Assembly: GCA_015064155.1 (NCBI GenBank)
Contig: SVST01000017.1
Coordinates: 1 to 59,705, forward strand
Reading direction: 5' to 3'
DNA from: Oscillospiraceae bacterium
Lineage (GTDB): Bacteria > Bacillota > Clostridia > Oscillospirales > CAG-272
DNA: 59,705 bases
Part shown: piece by piece, positions 33,901-41,433 of the stretch
Position numbering within the stretch: the stretch's first letter is position 1
Layout of the letters: each line of letters begins with the position of its first letter
The notes under the pieces: generated by a model
Told to the model about the DNA's origin: nothing
Databases searched by the model: none
Seen by the model: only the letters and a program-made list of their open reading frames with translations
Made by a program: the position numbers and the translations under genes

Positions 33901-34758
33901 ATGAAGAAAACGATAAAAGCCGCGTTGGCGGCGGTGTTGTCGATGTCGATTTTTTTGGGTGGCTGCATCAAGGAAGACAAAAACAACGGGCAGATCTCCT
34001 CCGAGGCATTGCACGTTTATAAAAGCACGACGTACGTTTATTCGACCGCCGTGGATGAATCGGTGCTGACGACCGAGCTCAGTCCCGCTTATTTGATTCT
34101 TGCCAACAAGACATCCGTGTTGGGAGAAGAATACGTTCCAACCTCACTGACACCCATCGGCAGCCGTTTCGTCACCGAGAATGACCGCACGGGCGGACTT
34201 TCTTTGGAGGCGGGCGCGAATCTTGCATTGTCCGCGATGCTTTTGGAAATGGAAGCGAACGGTGTCACGGACATCTTCGTTACCAGCGCGTATCGCTCTT
34301 ACGCATACCAAACCCGATTGTTTGAAAATTATCAGACGAAAGAGAGCAGTACCATTTCGGAGGATGCACGGAAGTATTTCGGAGAAGCGTATATTTATGA
34401 AAATTACACTTCAAAGGGGAAAACCAAGCTGACCTTTTCGGATGCGGTGGAGGTTGTTCTCAGCTACTCGGCGCGCCCGGGAACGAGCGAGCATCAAACC
34501 GGACTTTGCGTGGATTTCGTTACCGAGGAATACGGTGACCGTTTGGACGAGAATTTCGAAAAGACGCAAGCCTATGCATGGCTGCGCGATAATGCCTATA
34601 AATTCGGTTTTATTTTGCGCTATCCAAAGGAGAAAACCGAGCTGACGGGGTATTCGTACGAGCCGTGGCACTATCGGTTCGTCGGCAGAGAAGCGGCTAC
34701 CGATATGCATTTTTCGGGACTTTGTCTGGAGGAATACCTGAATTGCTTGCAGTCATAA
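33901..34758 (+). CDS. D-Ala-D-Ala carboxypeptidase, VanY-type M15 lipoprotein
   Basis: A 285-residue lipoprotein. The signal ends FLGGC (Cys22), so it is anchored outside the membrane. The peptidase M15B/VanY domain spans about 85-280: VTSAYRSYAYQTRLF, then SARPGTSEHQTGLCVDFV carrying the zinc ligands His and Asp, and the final YEPWHYRFVG with the catalytic Glu and third zinc His. It trims the terminal D-Ala from peptidoglycan stem peptides. It is last in the operon, 6 nt after mnmM, and ends at a terminator. There is no sign of van resistance genes around it. Confidence 0.9.
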   Translation: MKKTIKAALAAVLSMSIFLGGCIKEDKNNGQISSEALHVYKSTTYVYSTAVDESVLTTELSPAYLILANKTSVLGEEYVPTSLTPIGSRFVTENDRTGGLSLEAGANLALSAMLLEMEANGVTDIFVTSAYRSYAYQTRLFENYQTKESSTISEDARKYFGEAYIYENYTSKGKTKLTFSDAVEVVLSYSARPGTSEHQTGLCVDFVTEEYGDRLDENFEKTQAYAWLRDNAYKFGFILRYPKEKTELTGYSYEPWHYRFVGREAATDMHFSGLCLEEYLNCLQS

Positions 34759-34775
34759 AAATGAAAGCATAAAAC

Positions 34776-34825
34776 AAGAGGTGAGTCACTGTGCGCGCAT
34801 GCGCCGTGACCCACCTCGTTTTTGA
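34776..34825. terminator. Terminator between VanY and SGNH genes
   Basis: GAGGTGAGTCAC (34779-34790) pairs with GTGACCCACCTC (34807-34818) with one mismatch around a GC-rich loop that can fold itself. TTTTT follows on the plus strand. It is shared with the convergent SGNH gene ending at 34841. Confidence 0.75.
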
Positions 34826-34840
34826 TGATTGGGGAAGCCG

Positions 34841-35944
34841 TTAAATTTTATTCTGCGTCAAAGCAAGATTCAATTCAGCCTCAATGGCATCCGCCATCAA
34901 CGCAAAGCCCAGGTCGTTGGGGTGACAGCCGTCCACGGTTGCCATTTCCTGATACGCACCGCGGAAGATGGCTCCTCCGTCGATATAGTAGGCATTGATG
35001 TCCCCGTGTGTGCGCGCATAGTGGAAGGTGTCGATGACAACTTCTCTGCGGCGCAGATTGACGTCGTACGAGTTCGGAGAGATCAGGTCGGGCTTGGAGA
35101 GCATGATGTAGGGAATATCGGGGTGCTTTTCGCGAATGATTTTGTACAAGCGCAGATGCGTGTCACGCAGATATTCCACGCTTGGGGCATTGTGGTCGTA
35201 ATCGCAAACGAACACGCTCATGGAAAGCGAGGCAAGATAGTGTGCCATGCTTTCCTCGGCTTTTCCGTTTCCCGAAAATCCGAGATTGATATGGTCGATT
35301 CCCATGCGGCGGGTGATGATGTTCTCGTAGCAGTTACCGGGGCGTGAGGAGCATCCGCCTTGGGTGATCGAGCTTCCGTAGTACACGATGGGATCGATAT
35401 TGCGGTAGGAAAGTCCCTCGCCTAAGGTCGCATCGGGGGCAACACCTACCCAAAGGTCGCGCACGTTGCTGTAGGTGGGGAAGTGGATGGTGAAATAACG
35501 AAGCTTTTTGCCCGTCAACTGGATCACCGATTCGTAGCTGTCTTCAATGGTGAAGGGAGGCACGAAAGTTTTGCAATAGCGGCTGTATCCTGTGTCGGGA
35601 TCGTCGATATACAAATCAAAGCCTGCGCTTCCCGTCAGAGGAAAGTGGGGCATTTTGCCAACCTTGTCATAGGTTGCACGGATGGCAATGTAGGGCGAAT
35701 CGCTGGAAAAACGCACACGTCCGCCTGCCGAGGAGCGACCTAAACTAAACAGATCCGCGCTGATCGGCTTTGTAATCTCGTCGGGAATGCGTTTGAATTC
35801 GGGCTCCTCCAAGGGACGGTACAAGCCGTAAATCGAAAACGGCGGCTTGCGAACCGAATACATGGAAACGTCAAGATTTCCGATAGAGGAGGGAACCTGC
35901 AAATTTTTATCGGGAATGTTGTGCTTTTCAAAGTTGCTGCTCAT
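34841..35944 (-). CDS. SGNH/GDSL hydrolase with N-terminal beta domain
   Basis: A 367-residue esterase-type protein without signal peptide. Residues 60-180 form a beta-rich jelly-roll-like domain. The SGNH domain from about 180 has the nucleophile block YYGSSITQGGCSSRPG, the oxyanion Gly in LGFSGNG, an Asn in CDYDHNAP in place of the usual GxND, and the catalytic Asp-x-x-His in TVDGCHPNDLG. This layout occurs in intracellular carbohydrate acetyl-esterases of gut Firmicutes, so deacylation of imported sugars is likely. It overlaps the upstream XRE-membrane regulator by 17 nt, which indicates translational coupling. Confidence 0.87.
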   Translation of the reverse strand: MSSNFEKHNIPDKNLQVPSSIGNLDVSMYSVRKPPFSIYGLYRPLEEPEFKRIPDEITKPISADLFSLGRSSAGGRVRFSSDSPYIAIRATYDKVGKMPHFPLTGSAGFDLYIDDPDTGYSRYCKTFVPPFTIEDSYESVIQLTGKKLRYFTIHFPTYSNVRDLWVGVAPDATLGEGLSYRNIDPIVYYGSSITQGGCSSRPGNCYENIITRRMGIDHINLGFSGNGKAEESMAHYLASLSMSVFVCDYDHNAPSVEYLRDTHLRLYKIIREKHPDIPYIMLSKPDLISPNSYDVNLRRREVVIDTFHYARTHGDINAYYIDGGAIFRGAYQEMATVDGCHPNDLGFALMADAIEAELNLALTQNKI

Positions 35945-36560
35945 GGCTTTGGGAGTCCTTTCGAGAATGTTTTTTTATGCTTAATTGCGATCCGAGAATG
36001 ACAGCGGCTTGCGCCGGAATACCGATGAGAAACAGCATCCAGATATTATATTGCAAGGCTTGCAAATAAACGGCTGCTAAAAGGCTCCATGCAAGGAGTG
36101 ACGCAAATACGATTGCGCACACGCGGAATTTCCAACGAACGTTGAACAGAGTCAGCAACCCGAAAGAGATCGGGATAGACCAAACGAAGACTGTCCAAAG
36201 GTTGACGTGCGCGTAGGAGGCTACCAAAACGTAGATCACCGTTGCGATTAAATAAATCATGGAAACGGCAAGCAGCTCCATAATCACGCGCGGAGCAATA
36301 TTTCTTGAGGGCTTTTTCTTGGCTTGGATCAGCGCATTTGACGCGCCGCGATCGGTTACGAGGGTATCGAGTGTGACACCGTACATATCGGCAAGCTGCT
36401 TGAGCACCTTCAGGTCGGGAAGTCCTTCGCCGCGTTCCCATTTTGATACCGATTTGTCCGAATAATTGATCTTTTCCGCCAGATCAGCCTGCGTCCATTG
36501 CTTGGCGCGCCGCAGTTCGGTCAGGTTGACGGCAACGATTTGTTCTAAGCTTTTTTCCAC
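35928..36560 (-). CDS. XRE-family regulator with C-terminal membrane segments
   Basis: A 210-residue protein with an N-terminal helix-turn-helix (1-65: AVNLTELRRAKQWTQADLAEKI, YSDKSVSKWERGEGLPDLKV, MYGVTLDTLV). A linker follows, then four hydrophobic helices from about 95 to 195. Such HTH-plus-membrane proteins are common in Firmicutes and may bind DNA while tethered to the membrane. The stop overlaps the SGNH hydrolase start. A strong promoter lies 30 nt upstream. Ligand and targets are unknown. Confidence 0.87.
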   Translation of the reverse strand: MEKSLEQIVAVNLTELRRAKQWTQADLAEKINYSDKSVSKWERGEGLPDLKVLKQLADMYGVTLDTLVTDRGASNALIQAKKKPSRNIAPRVIMELLAVSMIYLIATVIYVLVASYAHVNLWTVFVWSIPISFGLLTLFNVRWKFRVCAIVFASLLAWSLLAAVYLQALQYNIWMLFLIGIPAQAAVILGSQLSIKKHSRKDSQSHEQQL

Positions 36561-36588
36561 GACGCTCTCCTTTCCGTGTATTCATTTT

Positions 36589-36617
36589 ATTATACCATTT
36601 TTTTGCGGTTCTGTCAA
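36589..36617 (-). promoter_or_regulatory. Promoter of the XRE-membrane/SGNH operon
   Basis: On the minus strand TTGACA (36612-36617) and TATAAT (36589-36594) are perfect, spacer 17 nt. Confidence 0.85.
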
Positions 36618-36658
36618 CAAAAAAATCATCCCGTTTCAAAAAAACGGAAAAAGAAAAA

Positions 36659-36684
36659 GCGCAAGAATCGTTTGATCCTTGCGC
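36659..36684 (-). terminator. rpsT terminator
   Basis: GCGCAAG (36659-36665) pairs with CTTGCGC (36678-36684), and GATC/AATC extend it. The minus strand then runs TTTTTCTTTTTCCGTTTTTTT. Confidence 0.8.
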
Positions 36685-36729
36685 GATTTCCATGCTTTTT
36701 CGGTGGGTTATTCCTCTAAAGCAACCAAA

Positions 36730-36996
36730 TTACTTGTTCAAAGCGTTCAGCTTCTTGGTAAACTGGCTCTTCTTGTGAGCAGCGGCATTCTTATGGATGA
36801 TTCCGTAAGCTGCTGCCTGGTCAACCTTCTTCACAGCGGCCTTGTATGCTGCCTGTGCAGCAGCCATGTCACCGGAAGCCAGAGCTGCATCATACTTCTT
36901 CATTTCGGTTTTCAGAGCAGTACGGTGCATTTTGTTTTGCAGAGTTTTGTTTTCGATAACCTTAACTCTCTTCTTCGCAGACTTGATATTCGGCAT
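36730..36996 (-). CDS. rpsT: 30S ribosomal protein S20
   Basis: An 88-residue, Lys/Ala-rich helical protein that binds 16S rRNA early in small-subunit assembly. The sequence starts MPNIKSAKKRVKV and continues with the family pattern HRTALKTEMKKYDAAL and GIIHKNAAAHKKSQF, full length for the family. AAGGGAGGTG lies before the ATG. It is monocistronic with a long leader of about 85 nt that could allow autogenous control, but I cannot see a specific structure. Confidence 0.97.
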   Translation of the reverse strand: MPNIKSAKKRVKVIENKTLQNKMHRTALKTEMKKYDAALASGDMAAAQAAYKAAVKKVDQAAAYGIIHKNAAAHKKSQFTKKLNALNK

Positions 36997-37087
36997 GTGT
37001 GTTCACCTCCCTTAAGATTTTAAGAAAATGATACTTGAAAAGCGGCGCCTGAGAGGGTGCGCACATTTTTCATCCATATACCCGTAC

Positions 37088-37116
37088 ATTTTATCACAAC
37101 TCAATTGAAATTGCAA
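37088..37116 (-). promoter_or_regulatory. rpsT promoter
   Basis: On the minus strand TTGCAA (37111-37116) and TAAAAT (37088-37093) are separated by 17 nt. Confidence 0.65.
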
Positions 37117-37169
37117 GACCTTTTTGAAAAAAACTTTTGTTTTTTCTCTTTTTTTTCAAAAAATGCAAA

Positions 37170-37865
37170 TCATTTGCGTACAAGATAGTTTCTTTTGAGC
37201 TTTTCGACGAAATCATCGGTTTCCAGATCGTCCTTTGCGGGGATGGAGCAGATTTTTCCGCTGTCGTAAACGATGCGCAATTCACACGTCTTGACGCGGA
37301 AGCACTTGTTGTCGATGCTTTTTACGTTTTGGGCATCGCGAACCACCGAGATTTCCTCCAAGGCGGAGAAAAGAATCTCATAGGTTTCGGTCGTGGCGGT
37401 TTCGTCGATGATCGAAAAGGTTCTTTTCTTAATGAAGAAGGCATCGTTCAAAATCAGCATTTTGGCGGCTACCGCCTCGGACGAGCAAAGCTCGCCACTC
37501 TTCAGCCTTTTGAAATACAGCCCATTGTGCATCGAGTAGCAGGCAAAGTGATGCTCCTCGGGATTTTGGGGGATTCTTCGGCGGAACCGAAAGCCCTCGT
37601 TTTCCTCCAGCTCCTTGAACGTAATGGCGTTCATTGCGTCGTCGCGGGCCTTTTGCAGGTCAACCTCACTCGCGCGACCGATATTGCCGATTAAGAAGAG
37701 AATCAATCCGATCGGCATCAGGATACTTGCCAAAATATAGGACATATACGAAAAGCCCAACCACAGCATCAAAAAACCTACAGCGGCAGTTCCGATACCC
37801 AGTATGCCCATTCCGTCCCATTTTACAAAATAGTTAACCAGCATTTTGTTTCTTTTTCGATTCAT
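37170..37865 (-). CDS. Hypothetical two-TM membrane protein
   Basis: A 231-residue protein I do not recognise. A basic N-terminus (MNRKRNK) is followed by two adjacent hydrophobic helices (about 20-42 and 44-62), then about 165 residues that should be cytoplasmic, mixed alpha/beta, ending in a basic tail. The stretches FRFRRRIPQNPEEHHFACYS and CFRVKTCELRIVYDSGKICSI look like beta strands of a small globular domain reminiscent of PH-like folds (weak impression only). AGGAGT lies 4 nt before the ATG at 37865. It has its own promoter, which borders the relic gene upstream. Confidence 0.7.
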   Translation of the reverse strand: MNRKRNKMLVNYFVKWDGMGILGIGTAAVGFLMLWLGFSYMSYILASILMPIGLILFLIGNIGRASEVDLQKARDDAMNAITFKELEENEGFRFRRRIPQNPEEHHFACYSMHNGLYFKRLKSGELCSSEAVAAKMLILNDAFFIKKRTFSIIDETATTETYEILFSALEEISVVRDAQNVKSIDNKCFRVKTCELRIVYDSGKICSIPAKDDLETDDFVEKLKRNYLVRK

Positions 37866-37914
37866 AATGACTCCTCTTTTTCTGCGAACGTATTTCCGTC
37901 CGATTTTCGCAACC

Positions 37915-37943
37915 AGTATACCATTTTTTGCAGAAAAAGTCAA
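37915..37943 (-). promoter_or_regulatory. Promoter of the two-TM protein gene
   Basis: On the minus strand TTGACT (37938-37943) and TATACT (37915-37920) are separated by 17 nt. The -35 box coincides with the stop codon of the phage-type relic gene, so the relic ends exactly at this promoter. Confidence 0.75.
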
Positions 37944-39913
37944 TAGACCAACGGTTGATTTCTGTTAACTCTCGGTTGAAGCCCGGGTTTTGCCGCATTC
38001 AAGCCTTTCCAAAGCATATCGACGATTTCTGCTCGGGATTTACCGTGCAGATTTCCGTAAACCTCGCCGAAGCTCATATACTCCGAAAGGACTGCGCTCA
38101 CGATTGCAGAGGCATCCTTTTTGGTGTAAACCTTTTTATGGTTTTCGTTTGCCTCAGCTTTCAGTTCCTCGCCTTCGGAAAAATTAAAGTTGCGGCGACG
38201 TTCTGTTTCGCGCATGAGCTCGGCATCCTGGGGTTTCAAAGAAAAATGGGATTTACCAGTATTTTTTTGTTCATTTATCTTGACAAATGCTTTTGCTTTG
38301 CGTATAATAGTATTAGAGTCAAGATTTGTTATAGCGTTGGGGAATTGGACCCCAAGGCTCACTGACAGAGATTGACTCTTTTTTTTGTTCCAATAAATCG
38401 TTGCGTCGGTTGCTCCTATTTTGTTTAGGAATGATTGAAAATTGTCTTTTCCATATGCGCTCGTCAAAATATTTGCCTTGATATGACGCCTCTCCAGCCT
38501 TCCATCGCCACTAAGTAAAATCGCTGCAATTACAGGTCGATTTTGATTGTCGATTGCTTCTGTAATGATAACAACGCTTTTATCGTTGGTGAAGCTATCC
38601 GCAATCAAAACAGGATCGGAGATATACTCCGGTAACCGTTTTACAAAATCAATATCAAGATCATGATAATTAGCGTTTCCTTTTGCGCCATTATCATTTC
38701 TCGTGATGCTTTTCAAATGATTTGCCGTCAGCAGAATAGGAAGATTGGGCAGCCCAGCTTCTTGCAGAAGTTTCGGTGTGTCCATAACCTTCAAATGTGT
38801 ACTCGTTGTATCGGCTCCACCCAAAACATCATCAATTTGATTCGCGAAAGGCTTCAAAGAAAATTGAGATTTCCCCTGCAAAAAAGGCTTTGGAATATAT
38901 TTATAAAAACTTTCGTCAGAGGGGTTGATTTTTCTGAAATATTCTGCTATACTAATAACAGACGGGACAGAGTATTGTCGGGCAACGCCAGCATTGGCGA
39001 CCTCTTGCTTAACGCTCCCGTCTTTTTTGATGCTCTCCAACGCAATTGCAACATGGAGAGTATTTTGTTTATCCGTAAATTCTTTTACTTCGAGCTTCAC
39101 GGGAAAAATTTTTTCTCCATCCACAAAAGCACTGGCAAGAACATAAACATTGCGTAAGGTATCATCACGTTTATATCCATCTTCATTTCTATTATGGACT
39201 TCGATTCCGATTGCGTTATCAATAACATCATCCAAACAAGATAACATTTTTGCAAAACAAATATAGTTTTTTTGTTGTTTGCTAACGCTTTCACGCATTT
39301 TCTCTTTTGAAAATCTAAAATCAAGCTGGATATCACGATTTCTATATGTTTGATAAACAGAAAATTCAGTCCCAAGTTTTTTAAACAAACGAACCCTATC
39401 TCCATATTCGGAAAATTCTATGTCTTTTTCGCTTAATTCGAGCCTTTTCTGAGCAGCCTCCATTTTTTTATTGTCAGCAATTGCAGATAACGAAATCGAA
39501 CGATTTTTTAAAATTTGATATCGCTCATCATCTGTCATTTCGGTTGTAATTTTCTTTGGTTTTTCGCCGTTTTCCTTATCAACTTCCCCATTTACAATCT
39601 CTTCCCCCTCGCTATCTGCGAGGTTTTTTTCTATTTTCCCAAAACGGTAGTCAAGCCCTGCGTTTTTGATCGCATCCAGGAACAGTCCTTCCGCCTTTTT
39701 CAGTCGCTTGTACTCGGTACGGGCTTCGGGGTTGCCAAGGGTGCGGAAGCCTTCTGCAAGGTCCTGGATCTTGCCAAGGATGCGCTCGGCAAGGTTTGCA
39801 TCCTGCCGCACGATGCGCTCGATGAATTTTTCGTTTCCAAGGATCTCCGCCGTCAGATGCGCTCCGATCTCGTCCCGCAATGCCTGTTCGGCAGAGGTCA
39901 ACCGATTTTTCAA
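37940..39913 (-). pseudogene. Broken phage/ICE large polyvalent protein with MuF-C-type domain
   Basis: An open frame of 657 codons without a credible start (TTG at 39913, no ribosome site). The first 90 residues (SAEQALRDEIGAHLTAEILG ... LKKAEGLFLDAI) match a helical segment I know from huge polyvalent proteins of phages and integrative elements. Residues about 375-560 look like the MuF C-terminal domain: THLKVMDTPKLLQEAGLPNL, SDPVLIADSF, ILTSAYGKDNFQSFLN. The tail KKDASAIVSAVLSEYMSFGE ... LWKGLNAAKPG is a further polyvalent segment, cut off. Coding-like sequence continues upstream to about 40045 in another frame (ending SFTDSMPENVENVNTNGEK); one missing base in the A-run at 39916-39920 would join them. 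It is more A+T-rich than its neighbours. I conclude it is a decayed mobile-element fragment. Confidence 0.75.
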
Positions 39914-40088
39914 ACTTTTTCGCCGTTGGTGTTGACATTCTCTACATTTTCGGGCATACTATCAGTGAAAGAGTCGTTTTTGATCGCGCCGGTCTTCGTG
40001 ACCCGCGAGAAACCGGTAGGTGACTGGTTGGCGGCTCTTTTTTCTATATTTTTTTTGACAAAAAATTGAAAAAATATGAAAATATGTA

Positions 40089-40117
40089 TTGATTTTTGAC
40101 GAGAAATGGTGTACAAT
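40089..40117 (+). promoter_or_regulatory. pfkA promoter
   Basis: TTGATT (40089-40094) and TACAAT (40112-40117) are separated by 17 nt. The leader is about 75 nt. Confidence 0.65.
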
Positions 40118-40198
40118 ATGAAGAAGTTCAATAACAAAATCGGACAGAGCCGTTTGCGGCAAAAAAACGAAGAGCAGAAAACAAGGAAGGTTATAAAC

Positions 40199-41275
40199 AT
40201 GGCAGTATTCAGAAAAATCGGTGTATTGACCTCGGGCGGAGATGCGCCCGGCATGAACGCGTGCGTAAAAGCAGTGGTGAACAAGGCGATCTCTTTGGGC
40301 ATCGAGGTAATCGGTGTCAACGGCGGTTATGCCGGCTTGATTCAGGGAGATTTGATTCCTCTTACGCACAATCACGTGAACAACATCGTCAGCAAGGGCG
40401 GAACGGTGCTGTATTCCAGCCGTTGCCCCGAGTTTAAAACCGAAGAGGGAATTTCCCGCGCGGTGGAAACCTGTAAGAAAAACCATATCGATGCGCTGAT
40501 TTGCATCGGAGGTGACGGAACCTTCCGCGGTGCTACCGATATGACGCTGCACGGCATTCCGTCGATCGGCTTGCCCGGCACCATCGATAACGATATCACG
40601 GCAACCGACTATACCATCGGTCTTGATACCTGTATCAACACGGCAACGCGCTTTATCGATCAGCTTTGCGATACCTGCGAATCTCACGCACGTCTGAACG
40701 TGGTTGAGGTGATGGGACGCGATTGCGGTCAGGTAGCTTTGTACGCGGCAATCGCATCGGGTGCGGTTGCGGTTGCGGTTCCCGAGGTTCCCTTTGACGA
40801 GGCGGCTGCCATCGAGAAGATCCGCAAGCTTCGCGCAAGCGGAAAGCGCAGCATGATCGTAGTGGTTTCCGAGGGCGTGTTCAATCCCGACGGATCGAAA
40901 TACGGTCCGACCCTGACCAAGAAGATCGAGGCGGAAACCGGTGTGGAATGTAAATTTGCCTGCCTTGCTCACGTCGTACGTGGCGGTGACCCCACCGTGC
41001 GTGATCGCGTGACAGCAACCGAGATGGCGGTGAGAGCCGTAGAGCTGCTGGTACAGGGAAAGAGCAACCTCGTGATGTGCGAGCTGGACGGTGAGATTCA
41101 TCCCGTAGATATTTCCTTTGCGCTGATTGCCGACCGTATGTACAAAAACAAGCTCAAGGACGGTGACCTGGAGAAGTTTACATCCGAGGAAGTTGCCGCT
41201 ATGGAGGCTCTGCGTGAAAAGCGCACTGCCGAGATCAACCGCCTGTATCAGGTGGCACAGGACGTCAGCTTCTGA
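40199..41275 (+). CDS. pfkA: ATP-dependent 6-phosphofructokinase
   Basis: Phosphorylates fructose-6-phosphate to fructose-1,6-bisphosphate, the committed step of glycolysis. The 358 residues are slightly longer than E. coli PfkA. TSGGDAPGMNA (11-21) and the nucleotide loop IGGDGTFRGA near residue 102 are present. LPGTIDNDI with the catalytic Asp is near 124, and the fructose-phosphate site VEVMGRDCGQVALYAA near 163. The Gly residues in GGDGT and PGTIDND, rather than Asp and Lys, indicate ATP rather than pyrophosphate as donor. AAGGAAGG lies 8 nt before the ATG. It is monocistronic. Confidence 0.96.
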   Translation: MAVFRKIGVLTSGGDAPGMNACVKAVVNKAISLGIEVIGVNGGYAGLIQGDLIPLTHNHVNNIVSKGGTVLYSSRCPEFKTEEGISRAVETCKKNHIDALICIGGDGTFRGATDMTLHGIPSIGLPGTIDNDITATDYTIGLDTCINTATRFIDQLCDTCESHARLNVVEVMGRDCGQVALYAAIASGAVAVAVPEVPFDEAAAIEKIRKLRASGKRSMIVVVSEGVFNPDGSKYGPTLTKKIEAETGVECKFACLAHVVRGGDPTVRDRVTATEMAVRAVELLVQGKSNLVMCELDGEIHPVDISFALIADRMYKNKLKDGDLEKFTSEEVAAMEALREKRTAEINRLYQVAQDVSF

Positions 41276-41304
41276 AACTGATTTTTTCAATATCAAGCAA
41301 GAAA

Positions 41305-41342
41305 CGCGCGGTATGCCGAATCGGTATGCCGCGCGCCTTTTG
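41305..41342 (+). terminator. pfkA terminator
   Basis: CGCGCGGTATGCCG (41305-41318) pairs with CGGTATGCCGCGCG (41322-41335) with two G-U pairs and a 3-nt loop. CCTTTTGGTTT follows. Confidence 0.8.
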
Positions 41343-41362
41343 GTTTAATTTTGGGAAACAAC

Positions 41363-41391
41363 TTGATTTTGAGAGAGAAATATGCTATAAT
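41363..41391 (+). promoter_or_regulatory. Promoter of the collagen-like protease gene
   Basis: TTGATT (41363-41368) and TATAAT (41386-41391) are separated by 17 nt. Confidence 0.7.
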
Positions 41392-41433
41392 GAATTTCGA
41401 AGAGAATCCGATCACTTTGAAAGGAGTTGCGAT

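Noticed and set aside
33901-34758. VanY as part of a glycopeptide resistance cluster
   Set aside because: No vanH/A/X or VanS/R genes nearby; the gene sits with DUF6062 and mnmM, so it is an ordinary peptidoglycan carboxypeptidase.
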